DNA of 64,000 nucleotides from Kushneria sinocarnis. Its GTDB lineage: Bacteria > Pseudomonadota > Gammaproteobacteria > Pseudomonadales > Halomonadaceae. Made by a program: the position numbers and the translations under genes. Below are positions 54,659 through 63,540 of this stretch, one piece after another. The stretch covers positions 248,001 to 312,000 of the forward strand of contig NZ_RBIN01000005.1 of assembly GCF_003633775.1 (NCBI RefSeq). Reading direction: 5' to 3'. Below the pieces are notes generated by a model. It had not been told where the DNA came from and ran no database searches. It saw only the letters and a list, made by a program, of their open reading frames with translations. How positions within the stretch are numbered: the first letter of the stretch is position 1; the number at the start of each line of letters is the position of its first letter.

Positions 54659-57280
54659 TCAGCCCTCGCGCCGGCCGTCGACCAGCCGGTTGAGCCCCAG
54701 CGGGTTGGCTTCGCGCGTCGCCTCCGGACGCAGCGCATCCGGCAGGTTCTGATAGCAGACCGGGCGCAGGAAGCGATGGATCGCCGCGGTGCCTACCGAG
54801 GTGGTACGGCTGTCCGAAGTGCTGGGATAGGGACCGCCATGCACCATGGCATCGCAGACCTCGACCCCGGTCGGCCAGCCGTTGGCAAGAATGCGACCCG
54901 CCTTGCGCTCGAGGATCGACAGCAGCCGGCGCGCCTGATCAAGGTCGGCGTCCTCCATCTGCAGGCTAGCGGTCAGCTGCCCCTCCAGCTTCTCGGCGAC
55001 CTGCACCATTTCGGAGGTGTCGCGGCACTCGATGATCAGCGAGGTCGCGCCGAACACCTCCTCCTGCAGGCTCTGATCGGCCAGCAGCTCCTGCGCCGTG
55101 GTCAGAAAGAGCGCCGGCTGGCAGGTGTGCGGCCCGCCGCCCTGCGGGCCACGCGCAATCTCGCGCACCCCGGCATGTCCGGCCAGCCGGGACTGGCTCT
55201 GCCCGTAGGCCTCATGAATGCCCGGAGTCAGCATGGCCTGGGCGGTGGTCGCCTTCAGCGCCTCACCGGCGCTCTCCACGAAGCGATCCAGTGCCGCGCC
55301 CTGCTCGGCGATCAGCAGACCGGGATTGGTACAGAACTGGCCGGCACCGAGATTGAGCGAGTTGACGAACGCCCGGCCCAGCTCCTCGCCCTGCGTTTCC
55401 AGCGCCTGCGGCAGGGCAAACACCGGGTTGATGCTGCTCATCTCGGCGTAGAACGGAATCGGCTCGTCGCGCTGCTGGGCAATCTGCCACAGCGCATGAC
55501 CGCCCTTGCGCGAGCCGGTGAAGCCGGCGGCCTTGATGCGCGGATCGGCGACCAGCGCCTGACCGACTTCGAAGCCCGAGTCATACAGCAGCGAGAAGAC
55601 GCCCTCGGGCAGGCCGCACTTGCCGACGGCACGCTGCAGGGCCCGGCCGACCAGCTCACAGGTGCCGGGATGGGCCGGATGTGCCTTGACCACCACCGGA
55701 CAGCCGGCGGCCAGCGCCGATGCGGTATCCCCGCCGGCCACCGAGAAGGCGAGCGGGAAGTTGCTGGCGCCGAAGACCGCCACCGGGCCCAGCGCAATGT
55801 GGCGCTGACGATGGTCGAGCCGCGGCATCGGCGAACGCTCGGGCAGCGCCGGGTCGACCCGGACATCGAGCCACTCGCCGGCGCGCACCACCCGCGCAAA
55901 CATGCGCAGCTGGTTGCAGGTGCGCCCGCGCTCGCCGGTAATGCGGCCCTCGGCCAGTCCGGACTCGGCCACGGCGCGCTCGATCAGTTCATCACCGAGG
56001 GCCTCGATCTCATCGGCACAGCTCTCCAGGAAGCGGGCACGCTCCTCGAGCCCGGTTTCGCGATAGCGGTCGAATGCCTCCCAGGCCAGCCGACAGGCCC
56101 GATCGACATCCTCCCGGGTGCCGCCCGGCCAGTCCGGCTTGAGCTGCTCGCCGGTGGCGGGGTTGACCGCCGCAATGGATGCCTGGCTGCCACGAACGGC
56201 CTGCTGACCGATGAGTTGGGTACCTTCCAGTGCCATGACGCCTCCTGCCTGTGGCGCCCGCTCATGCGCATCACTGCCATGACGGGCACTCAGTGAGTGT
56301 ATGTGGAGCAAGGGCGGCTCCCGGACGAAGGCCAGCGGATTGCGCAGCATTCGCCCCAGAGCCGGCAGTTCGATTTCGAAACGATCGCCATCCCGGGTCT
56401 CGATGCCCTCGGCAAAGCTCAGCGTCGCCGTGCCGAAGAAATGCAGGTTGAGGTCACCGGGGCGGCGGAACAGCACGTACTTGAAATGGTGGTACTCGAG
56501 ATTGGCGAGGCTGTGCGACATGTTGGCCTCGCCGGTCGCGAACGGCCGCTCCCACAGGGTGCGGCCGTCACGCACGATCCGGCTGGTACCGGTGAGACTG
56601 GCAGGCAGCTCGCCGATGAAGAGCTCGGGACCGAAACTGCAGTGGCGCAGCTTGGAGTGCGCCAGCCAGAGCTGGTTGTGGCGCTCGGTCACGTGATCGG
56701 AGCACTCGTTGCCGATGGCGTAGCCGATCCGCCAGGGTCGGCCCCGGTCATCATTGAGATAGACGCCGACCAGCTCGGGCTCCTCGCCGGCATCCCGGGC
56801 GAAGCTCGGCACCGGAATGGGCTGCTCGGGCGCGATGACGCAGCGGCTATCGCCCTTGTAGAACCACTCCGGTTGCACGCCGACGGCACCCGGCTCCGGC
56901 TTGCCGCCCTCGATGCCCATCCGGAACATGCGCATCGAATCGGTGAGATTCGCCTCATCGGCCGCCGCGCCGCCGTGCATCGCCGCACGGGTATCGACGC
57001 TGCCCGGATGGGTCAGACCGGTGCCGCTCACCAGGCAGTGGGCCGGATCGGGATGAGTGATCGGCGGCAGCAGTTCACCGGCTGCCACCAGGGTGTCGTA
57101 GTCAAGCGTCTCGTCGCCGAGCAGCCCCTCGATCACGCTCGCCAGCGACTGGCCGGTTGCAATCGCCTGACGGGCCAGCGCCAGGGTGCCGCCCGCAAGT
57201 TCGATCGGGCGGACCTGCGCTGCGCTTTCCACCAGTGCCGCCTTCGGGCCGTGAACGCTCTGGTACTGGATCAGTCTCAT
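54659..57280 (-). CDS. Fused AraD1/GguC-family protein and 2,5-dioxovalerate (2-ketoglutarate semialdehyde) dehydrogenase
   Basis: One 873-residue frame joins two enzymes usually encoded by adjacent genes. Residues 1 to about 332 are an AraD1/GguC-type fumarylacetoacetate-hydrolase-fold protein (MRLIQYQSVHGPKAALVESA; LVSGTGLTHPGSVDTRAAMH; GVQPEWFYKGD), probably a 2-keto-3-deoxy-sugar-acid dehydratase. Residues 349-873 form a complete 525-residue aldehyde dehydrogenase of the KGSADH class: VAVFGASNFPLAFSVAGGDT, FTGSRKGGHALW, the catalytic Glu in YAEMSSINPVF and Cys in GAGQFCTNPG. It would finish sugar-acid breakdown to 2-oxoglutarate. The joint contains AGGAGG and ATG in correct register, so the dehydrogenase may also be translated alone. 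Confidence 0.88.
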   Translation of the reverse strand: MRLIQYQSVHGPKAALVESAAQVRPIELAGGTLALARQAIATGQSLASVIEGLLGDETLDYDTLVAAGELLPPITHPDPAHCLVSGTGLTHPGSVDTRAAMHGGAAADEANLTDSMRMFRMGIEGGKPEPGAVGVQPEWFYKGDSRCVIAPEQPIPVPSFARDAGEEPELVGVYLNDDRGRPWRIGYAIGNECSDHVTERHNQLWLAHSKLRHCSFGPELFIGELPASLTGTSRIVRDGRTLWERPFATGEANMSHSLANLEYHHFKYVLFRRPGDLNLHFFGTATLSFAEGIETRDGDRFEIELPALGRMLRNPLAFVREPPLLHIHSLSARHGSDAHERAPQAGGVMALEGTQLIGQQAVRGSQASIAAVNPATGEQLKPDWPGGTREDVDRACRLAWEAFDRYRETGLEERARFLESCADEIEALGDELIERAVAESGLAEGRITGERGRTCNQLRMFARVVRAGEWLDVRVDPALPERSPMPRLDHRQRHIALGPVAVFGASNFPLAFSVAGGDTASALAAGCPVVVKAHPAHPGTCELVGRALQRAVGKCGLPEGVFSLLYDSGFEVGQALVADPRIKAAGFTGSRKGGHALWQIAQQRDEPIPFYAEMSSINPVFALPQALETQGEELGRAFVNSLNLGAGQFCTNPGLLIAEQGAALDRFVESAGEALKATTAQAMLTPGIHEAYGQSQSRLAGHAGVREIARGPQGGGPHTCQPALFLTTAQELLADQSLQEEVFGATSLIIECRDTSEMVQVAEKLEGQLTASLQMEDADLDQARRLLSILERKAGRILANGWPTGVEVCDAMVHGGPYPSTSDSRTTSVGTAAIHRFLRPVCYQNLPDALRPEATREANPLGLNRLVDGRREG
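56234..56251 (-). promoter_or_regulatory. Internal ribosome binding site and start codon for the dehydrogenase half
   Basis: On the minus strand AGGAGG (56242-56247) is followed by CGTC and ATG (56236-56234). Starting there gives MALEGTQLIGQQAVRGSQAS and 525 residues, the normal length of stand-alone KGSADH enzymes. Confidence 0.7.
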
Positions 57281-57584
57281 GCACTTCTCCGTGATGCTCG
57301 CTCCCGGCAGCGGCCGTCACCATGCGCGGCCATCACCGGGGTCGCGGCAGCGGTCAGTTGTCATACAACATCGCCGACAGCTCTCCAGCATAGTAGAACT
57401 CTGCCAGCTGGCGGCGATTGAAAGGTCGAAAATCGACCATGGTCGAAGTCCCGGTCGCCGCCGTCGTGCGGTGTGACCCGCGCCGGCCCCTGGCTGACCG
57501 CAACGAAAATGCTCCGGCCGGCAGTACCGGGAGTTCGGTACCGCACGGCCGGAGCAGCAGCGTCGCCGGGCTCGGCGTGGCGGG
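57281..57584. other. 304-base gap between gntP-like and AraD1 genes
   Basis: Both flanking genes are on the minus strand. The gap holds the gntP terminator at 57506-57555 and must then carry a separate promoter for the AraD1-dehydrogenase gene. No open reading frame was recognised. Confidence 0.5.
57506..57555 (-). terminator. Rho-independent terminator of the gntP-like gene
   Basis: A large hairpin: outer arms GCTCCGGCCG (57511-57520) and CGGCCGGAGC (57546-57555), inner arms GTACCG and CGGTAC. On the minus strand it is followed by ATTTTCGTT. It lies 30 bases past the permease stop. Confidence 0.8.
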
Positions 57585-58988
57585 TCAGGTGATCAGCAGG
57601 AAGAGCCCCCAGACCAGCCCGAAGGCCATCAGCGAAATGCCGGTCGAGACCACCGTCCAGGTCTTGAGCATGGTCTGGGTACTGACCCCCAGAAAACGCC
57701 CCACCAGCCAGAAGCCGGAGTCGTTGACGTGCGAGTAGCCGATGGCGCCGGCCACGATCGCCACCGTGATGCAGGCCGCCGGGAAGCCGGCCAGCTCGGG
57801 CGCAGCCAGTACCGCCGGTGCCATGATGCTGGCCGCCGTGGTGCCGGCCACCGTGGCCGAGCCCTGGGCCACGCGGATGACCGCGGCAATCACGTAGCCG
57901 GCCACGATCAGCGGCATGCCCAGCGACTGCAGGCTGCCGGCCAGCGCCTCGCCGATGCCGCTGGCCTTGAGCACGCCACCGAACATGCCGCCGGCCCCGG
58001 TGATCAGGATGATGCTGCAGACCGGTGCCACCGCCTGTTCGACGATATCGTTGATGGCATCCATGGCCTCCTCGCGCTGGCGTCGCAGCACCAGCAGCCA
58101 CATCGCCACACAGGTGCTGATCAGCAGCGCAATCGGGGTTTCGCCGATCAGCAGCAGCGTGTTCAGCAGGGTATTGCCCTCGGGCAGGGTGCCGCTGGAG
58201 ATCAGCGTCGAGATGCCGGTGTTCATGAAGATCAGCGCCAGCGGCATCAGCAGCACCAGCATCACCACCCCGAAGGGCGGCAGCTCGCTGGTCTCGTCGG
58301 CCTGGCTGTCGCCCATCATGTCGGGCACCGGCTGGAACGGCATGCGCCCGGCGCGGGCCACCGAGAGCCGATAGCCCATGACATACCAGGTCGGAATGGC
58401 GGCCAGCAGTGCCACCAGCAGCACCTGACCCACATCGGCATGCAGGAACACGGCCGCCGCCACCGGGCCGGGATGGGGCGGCATCAGCGCATGCATCACC
58501 AGAAAGGCACCGGCAGCAGGCAGCCCGTAGAGCAGCAGCGAGCCCTTCAGCTCGCGGGCAATCGAGTAGATGATCGGCAGCATCACCACGAAGGCGGCAT
58601 CGAGAAAGATCGGAAAGCCGAACAGCAGGCAGGCAATCGACAGCCCCAGCGGCGCCCGCTCACGGCCGAACAGGCGGATCAGCGTATCGGCCAGCACCCG
58701 GGCACCACCGGAGACCGCCACGATGCGGCCGAGCACGGCCCCGAAGCCGATCAGCAGCGCGACATTGCCCAGCGTATCGCCGAAGCCCGACAGCAGGGTC
58801 GGCATCAGGTCGGAGACGCCGATACCGGTGGCCAGCGCCGTGGCAATACTGACGATGACCAGCGAGAAAAAGGGATGCAGCCGGATCCGGATGATCAACA
58901 GCAGCAGTACCGCGATGGCAACGGCCGCGACGGCCAGCAGGCCGAGCGTCGACATTCCGGAAGCGGCTGCGTCCTGAGCCCCTTGCAT
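57585..58988 (-). CDS. Gluconate:H+ symporter family permease (GntP)
   Basis: The 467-residue inner membrane permease has about 12-14 helices and GntP signatures: GFGDTLGNVALLIGFGAVLG, FGFPIFLDAAFVVMLPIIYS, MHALMPPHPGPVAAA, and IGYSHVNDSGFWLVGRFLGV near the C-terminus. Family members import gluconate or other sugar acids with protons. GGAGG lies seven bases before the ATG at 58988. Its neighbours (isomerase, hydroxyacid dehydrogenase, AraD1-KGSADH) suggest a hexonate or pentonate rather than gluconate itself. Confidence 0.93.
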   Translation of the reverse strand: MQGAQDAAASGMSTLGLLAVAAVAIAVLLLLIIRIRLHPFFSLVIVSIATALATGIGVSDLMPTLLSGFGDTLGNVALLIGFGAVLGRIVAVSGGARVLADTLIRLFGRERAPLGLSIACLLFGFPIFLDAAFVVMLPIIYSIARELKGSLLLYGLPAAGAFLVMHALMPPHPGPVAAAVFLHADVGQVLLVALLAAIPTWYVMGYRLSVARAGRMPFQPVPDMMGDSQADETSELPPFGVVMLVLLMPLALIFMNTGISTLISSGTLPEGNTLLNTLLLIGETPIALLISTCVAMWLLVLRRQREEAMDAINDIVEQAVAPVCSIILITGAGGMFGGVLKASGIGEALAGSLQSLGMPLIVAGYVIAAVIRVAQGSATVAGTTAASIMAPAVLAAPELAGFPAACITVAIVAGAIGYSHVNDSGFWLVGRFLGVSTQTMLKTWTVVSTGISLMAFGLVWGLFLLIT

Positions 58989-59215
58989 AATCAGCCTCCA
59001 TGGAGGGCCGCCACCGCAGCCACGGTGGCTCTACCAGTAATGAAATCGGCCAGGCGCCTTTTGACCACCGCCCGGGCGATGGCCACGAAGGCGCCTGATG
59101 AATGACACGCCTCGCCCTGGCGAAAAACGCACCCTCCACGCAGCCGCCGGTGAGGGCGCAGGCGGACAGGCCTCGGCCGGGGCCGGCGCCGCAGTGCCGG
59201 TCCCGGATCGGGGCT

Positions 59216-60166
59216 TCAGGAGAGCGGCGGCGGGCCGAGCTCCTCGAGCAGCTTCTGCAGCTTCACGTAGGCCCGGTTGCGATAGGCAATCAGCTCCGGG
59301 ATACGCTCGGCCGGCACATCGGTGAAGCCACCACCGCTCTTGGTGCCCAGCTTGCCCTGATCGATCAGGTCACTGAGCACCTGTGGTGTGGCAAAGCGCT
59401 CGGGGAAGTCCTTCTGCAGCGACTGATAGCAGAAGTTGTAGACATCCAGCCCGGCCATGTCGGCGATCGCGAAGGGGCCGAAGAACGGCAGGCGGAAGCC
59501 GAAGGTGGTGCGCACCAGGGTATCGATGTCCTCGGCGCTGGCCACCCCTTCCTCGAGCAGCTGGGTCGCCTCGTGGAACAGCGCATACTGCAGGCGGTTG
59601 AGCACGAAACCGGTCACGTCACTGACGGTGGCGGTCTCCTTGCCGGTCTCGTGCACGATGGCACAGGCGGCATCCACCACGTCGGAGCGGGTCCCGGCGT
59701 GCGGGATGATCTCCACCCCCGGCACGAAGGGCGACGGGTTGGAGAAGTGCACGCCCAGAAAGCGGCCCGGCTCGGTCACGGCCTCGGCGAGCGAGGCGAT
59801 CGAGATGGTGGACGTGTTCGAGCCGATGATGGCATCCGTCGGTGCGGCCGAGCAGATCCGGCGCAGGGTCTCGTGCTTGATGTCGAGCTTTTCGGGAACC
59901 GCTTCCTCGATGAAGTCGGTGCCCTCGACCGCCGCCTCGATGGATTCGGCCGCGGTGACATTGCGCTCGATGCGCTCGACCGCATCGGCCGGAAACAGCT
60001 CATCGGCGACGTACTGGCGGGCCTCTTCGATCAGCCGCTGGCGGTTCTTCTCGGTGACCTCGAACGAAACGTCGCTGATGCGCACCTCGGCACCGGCCAG
60101 CGCCATCACCTGAGCAATGCCGCCACCCATGTAGCCGGAACCGACGATAGCTACCTTGCGTGTCAT
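59216..60166 (-). CDS. 3-hydroxyacyl-CoA dehydrogenase-fold hydroxyacid dehydrogenase
   Basis: The 316-residue NAD enzyme has the Rossmann start VAIVGSGYMGGGIAQVMALA, the catalytic Ser/Asn region IIGSNTSTISIASLAEA with the His of GVHFSNPSPFVPGVEI, and a C-terminal helical domain (DVTGFVLNRLQYALFHEATQ; GKLGTKSGGGF). Size and context fit the lambda-crystallin/L-gulonate 3-dehydrogenase-like group better than fatty acid oxidation, because sugar-acid genes surround it and no thiolase or enoyl-CoA hydratase is nearby. It follows the isomerase gene by 49 bases. Confidence 0.85.
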   Translation of the reverse strand: MTRKVAIVGSGYMGGGIAQVMALAGAEVRISDVSFEVTEKNRQRLIEEARQYVADELFPADAVERIERNVTAAESIEAAVEGTDFIEEAVPEKLDIKHETLRRICSAAPTDAIIGSNTSTISIASLAEAVTEPGRFLGVHFSNPSPFVPGVEIIPHAGTRSDVVDAACAIVHETGKETATVSDVTGFVLNRLQYALFHEATQLLEEGVASAEDIDTLVRTTFGFRLPFFGPFAIADMAGLDVYNFCYQSLQKDFPERFATPQVLSDLIDQGKLGTKSGGGFTDVPAERIPELIAYRNRAYVKLQKLLEELGPPPLS

Positions 60167-60215
60167 GAAGTGATCTCCATGGTGTTGAAAGCGAAAAAGT
60201 GTTGAAACCGCCGAC

Positions 60216-61193
60216 TCAGCGCTTGCCGCCCTGGCGGACCCGGCTCTGACCGAGCTCGTAGTCGGTGCTGCGCGGCAGCACCTGTTCGCGCAGGTAACGC
60301 TGGTTGGTGTTCGAAACGCTCAGACCGTCACCGCCGTAGTGTTCGGTGCAGATGACGCCCTGGAAGCCGTGGGCCAGCGCGATTTCGAACGCCTTGCGAT
60401 AGCTGATCAGACCGAACTCCAGCGGTGCCGGCATGGCGATGTACTGATCGCGCGCCACGTCCTCGTCACGGCTGTAGTTCTTGACGTGCCAGTAGTTGGC
60501 GTACGGCAGGGTCTTTTCCAGCATCTGCTGCCAGGGCTCGATCGGGCGATGCAGGCGGATCAGGTTGCCGATATCGGGATTGAGGCCGACGTTCGGCAGG
60601 CCGATGTCCTCGACCAGTGCCACGGCGGAATCGGCGGTACCCAGATAGGTGTCCTCGTACATCTCCAGCGACATCAGCAGGCCCAGCTCCTCGGCGCGCC
60701 GGCCCAGCTCCTGCAGCCGCTTCACCGCCAGATTCCAGGTATCGCGATCGCCGGTCGGGTCCTTGTGGCCCTCGACGGTCCAGAACCACAGCTGCTTCTG
60801 CTGCTCGGGCGTCAGTGCCTGGTGCAGGCCGACGGACACCACCTCGCAGCCCAGCTCGGCGGCGGCTTCCAGCGTACGGTGGCTGTAGGCCAGGTTGTCC
60901 TCGCCGTGCTCGGTATCGATCACGCTGCGCCGGATTGCCGACAGCGAGGGCATGCCGAGGCCGGCGTCATGGGCGGTGCGCTTGAACTCATCCAGCCGCG
61001 CTGCCGACAGGTCACCGGGCTTCACCCAGCCATCGGTGAGATCGACATCGCGAAAGCCGGCCTCGCGGACTTCGGTGAAGACGCCATGCCAGTGGGCAGC
61101 ATCGGCATCGTTGACATGCCGACCCCGGGAATCGGTGGCGGAAAACTGCAGCAGGGCGGCCGCAATCGGCCATTCTTCAGCGCTATAGGGCAT
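60216..61193 (-). CDS. Sugar phosphate isomerase/epimerase family protein (xylose isomerase-like barrel)
   Basis: The 325-residue TIM barrel shows the AP2Ec-family metal-ligand strands: LLMSLEMYEDTYLGT (Glu), VGLNPDIGNLIRLH (Asp), YWHVKNYSRD (His) and VICTEHYGGDG (Glu). It should isomerise or epimerise a keto sugar or sugar acid. It is the first gene of the sugar-acid cluster, with AAGGAG before the ATG at 61193, and is divergent from the LysR regulator. The substrate is not identifiable from sequence. Confidence 0.88.
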   Translation of the reverse strand: MPYSAEEWPIAAALLQFSATDSRGRHVNDADAAHWHGVFTEVREAGFRDVDLTDGWVKPGDLSAARLDEFKRTAHDAGLGMPSLSAIRRSVIDTEHGEDNLAYSHRTLEAAAELGCEVVSVGLHQALTPEQQKQLWFWTVEGHKDPTGDRDTWNLAVKRLQELGRRAEELGLLMSLEMYEDTYLGTADSAVALVEDIGLPNVGLNPDIGNLIRLHRPIEPWQQMLEKTLPYANYWHVKNYSRDEDVARDQYIAMPAPLEFGLISYRKAFEIALAHGFQGVICTEHYGGDGLSVSNTNQRYLREQVLPRSTDYELGQSRVRQGGKR

Positions 61194-61373
61194 GGCAGGT
61201 CTCCTTTCGGGTCATCGGAAGCGATGGCAGGGCAAGACGGCAGCGCCCACCGCCGGGGCCGGCGGCATGCCGGCGTCTGCAGCGGGCGCTGCCGAACATG
61301 TTGCTCGGTACGTGATCGAAGGCACGATAGCGCCGAGCGGAAATAACCATCCAATGCTGATACCGCTACCATC

Positions 61374-61393
61374 TGATAACCTTTTGGTTATCA
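61374..61393. promoter_or_regulatory. LysR-type operator palindrome
   Basis: TGATAACC (61374-61381) and GGTTATCA (61386-61393) form perfect 8-bp arms around TTTT in the divergent isomerase/LysR gap. A related half-site AATAACCA occurs at 61342-61349. Being 22 bases before the regulator start, it should also autoregulate lysR. Confidence 0.75.
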
Positions 61394-61415
61394 TGGACCA
61401 CCCGGATCGCATCTC

Positions 61416-62363
61416 ATGGGCACTCTGCCGAAGGACTGGTTTTCCCGCGTTCGACTAAAGTTACGCCACCTCGAGCTGTTCGTGGCGCTTGATGAACAGC
61501 GCAACCTGCACCGCGCCGCTGCCCAGCTGGAGATCAGTCAGCCGGCGGCCTCGAAGCTGCTGGGCGAACTGGAGAGCCGGCTGGGGACGCCGCTGTTCGA
61601 ACGGCACAGCCGCGGGCTGACCCCCAACTGGTATGGCGAGCTGATGGTACGACGGGCGCGCTCGGTGCTGGACGAGCTCGGCCAGGCCGGTGAGGAGTTC
61701 AACGCCCTGCAGAGCGGCCATACCGGGCTGGTGCGCGTGGGCACGGTGATGGCGGCGGCCGTGCCGCTACTGACCCGCGCCGTCGAGAGGCTGCACAGCG
61801 AGCGGCCGGGGCTGCATGTCAGCATCAACGTCGAGGTGAGCCGGCAGCTGGTCCAGGGCCTGCTCGATGGCCGGTACGACTTCGTGCTCTCGCGCATTCC
61901 GGCCGGCTTTTCCGGCGAGCACTTCGTGTTCGAGGAGATCGGCGAGGAAGAAATCTGCTTCGTCTGCAGCGTTCGCCATCCGCTGGCCCGGTCAACCGCG
62001 CCGGATCTGGCGACTCTCAGCCAGTGGCCGTGGGCCCTGCAGCCGCGCGGCAGCCTGATGCGCCAGCGGGTCGAGGAGCTGATGCACCGGGAGCAGCTCG
62101 AGCTGCCCTGCTGGGTGGTGGATACGCCGGATCCGATGGTGTCGCTGGCGCTGGTCGACAACTCGGAGTTCATCACCGTCGCCACCCGCGATGTCACCGA
62201 ACGGCTGTTCGATCCGGCACGCTTTCATATCCTGCCCTACCCGCAGCGTCTCGGCATTCAGCCCTACGGCCTGGTCAGCCTGCGCCATCAGCGCCTCTCG
62301 CCGGGCACCGGGGCGCTGATGTCCACCCTGCGCGAGCTGATGCGCGAGCCGCCTGCTCCCTGA
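61416..62363 (+). CDS. LysR-family regulator of the sugar-acid cluster
   Basis: The 315-residue regulator has an N-terminal winged helix (LRHLELFVALDEQRNLHRAA, AQLEISQPAASKLLGELESR) and a C-terminal periplasmic-binding-like effector domain (VRVGTVMAAAVPLLTRAVER onward). The sequence type resembles GbpR, which controls sugar-binding-protein and GguC genes in agrobacteria, fitting the AraD1/GguC gene nearby. It is divergent from the isomerase gene and probably controls that operon through the palindrome at 61374-61393. Confidence 0.9.
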   Translation: MGTLPKDWFSRVRLKLRHLELFVALDEQRNLHRAAAQLEISQPAASKLLGELESRLGTPLFERHSRGLTPNWYGELMVRRARSVLDELGQAGEEFNALQSGHTGLVRVGTVMAAAVPLLTRAVERLHSERPGLHVSINVEVSRQLVQGLLDGRYDFVLSRIPAGFSGEHFVFEEIGEEEICFVCSVRHPLARSTAPDLATLSQWPWALQPRGSLMRQRVEELMHREQLELPCWVVDTPDPMVSLALVDNSEFITVATRDVTERLFDPARFHILPYPQRLGIQPYGLVSLRHQRLSPGTGALMSTLRELMREPPAP

Positions 62364-62452
62364 CCGGCCGCGGCCGGCGCCGGGGCAGGAGTGTGCGCGT
62401 TCGCCTGTGCCCCTTGCCGAGCGCCGCCCGACATGCGATACCTGAACCTGAT

Positions 62453-62465
62453 TGAGTCTCATTAC
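62453..62465. promoter_or_regulatory. Possible Fur site upstream of the AraC-family gene
   Basis: ATTGAGTCTCATT is a nearly symmetrical 13-mer with the TCTCATT half typical of Fur boxes, about 27 bases before the start codon. It is weaker than the site at 63495-63510. Confidence 0.45.
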
Positions 62466-62491
62466 CACCCGAGCGCCGGAGCCGCCGTCGC

Positions 62492-63442
62492 ATGAATTCA
62501 TCCGCTATACCCGATCCGCCGCCCGTGCGGGCCCATACCTCCCGTGAGCTGAAGGCGCTGGGGCAGCGCTACGGGATCGACTATCACTTCCCCCGCTCGG
62601 ACGCCGCCGCACCGACCGCAACCGTGCTGCGCGGCCGGGTGCAGGAACTGGCCCCCGCCCCCGGCATGCAGCTGGTGACCTCCGATATCGAGGTGCTCAA
62701 GCGCTACGACTCCTGCTCCCGGGCGCCCACGCCGCTGTCGATCATCGTCATGCTGGCGGGTGAAGCCGAAGTCGGTCTGGCGGAGCAGCGCCTCACCCTG
62801 CGCCCCGGCATGGCGCTCAGCGTCCGGCTGGATCAGCAGGACGGGCTGGCCGCGGTCCAGGCCGCCGGCCAGCGCATTCGCGCCCTGACCCTGAGCCTCG
62901 ACGAGACCCGGCTGGCGGAGTTCACCGGCGAAACCGCCGACGCTCACGGCTCCTGCATGCACGCCTGGCATCTGCCCGGCACCCTGCAGAGTGCCCTCGA
63001 AGAGGCGATTGCCGCGCCGCTGGCGGGAACGGCACAGCGGCTGCAGCTGCAGGGGCTGAGCCTGCAGCTGCTCGCCCACGGTCTGGCCGGTGCCGATCGG
63101 CAGGCGACCACCGCCCCGACGCCGGGCGAGCGGCAGCGGCTGGAACGGGTACGCGAGACCCTGCGCAGCGATCCGGCCCGCGAGTACCGGCTGGAGCACC
63201 TGGCGCAGCTCGCCGCGATGAGTCCGGCCAGCCTGCGTCGCAAGTACCGCGCCACCTTCGGTCGCAGCGTCTTCGATGAGCTGCGTCACTTCCAGCTCGC
63301 CCTCGGCCGCGATCATCTCGCCCGGGGCCTGAGCGTGCAGCAGGCCGCCCACTTCTGCGGCTATCGCCACGCCGGCAACTTTGCCACCGCCTTTCGTCGT
63401 CACTACGGCATTCCGCCCGGCAGGCTGGTGCGACGCAACTGA
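62492..63442 (+). CDS. AraC-family regulator, PchR-like
   Basis: The 316-residue protein has a C-terminal double helix-turn-helix: YRLEHLAQLAAMSPASLRRK, YRATFGRSVFDELRHFQLAL, then LSVQQAAHFCGYRHAGNFAT with AFRRHYGIPPGRL. The N-terminal ligand domain with an acidic, Leu-rich middle resembles PchR, which activates pyochelin receptor genes when the ferric siderophore is bound. It lies 98 bases upstream of a TonB-dependent siderophore receptor, the usual PchR arrangement. It probably activates that receptor. Confidence 0.86.
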   Translation: MNSSAIPDPPPVRAHTSRELKALGQRYGIDYHFPRSDAAAPTATVLRGRVQELAPAPGMQLVTSDIEVLKRYDSCSRAPTPLSIIVMLAGEAEVGLAEQRLTLRPGMALSVRLDQQDGLAAVQAAGQRIRALTLSLDETRLAEFTGETADAHGSCMHAWHLPGTLQSALEEAIAAPLAGTAQRLQLQGLSLQLLAHGLAGADRQATTAPTPGERQRLERVRETLRSDPAREYRLEHLAQLAAMSPASLRRKYRATFGRSVFDELRHFQLALGRDHLARGLSVQQAAHFCGYRHAGNFATAFRRHYGIPPGRLVRRN

Positions 63443-63494
63443 GCACCCGGCAAAAAAACCTGAGCATTGCGCATGATCATGCCGGCCCTTCAAA

Positions 63495-63510
63495 GAGAAT
63501 AATTCTCATT
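63495..63510. promoter_or_regulatory. Fur box upstream of the siderophore receptor
   Basis: GAGAATAATTCTCATT contains the perfect palindrome GAGAAT-A-ATTCTC and resembles the GATAATGATAATCATTATC Fur consensus. It lies 30 bases before the receptor ATG, where iron-loaded Fur would block transcription. Confidence 0.72.
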
Positions 63511-63540
63511 ACATAACGACAGGCGCAAGGATCAGGGAAC

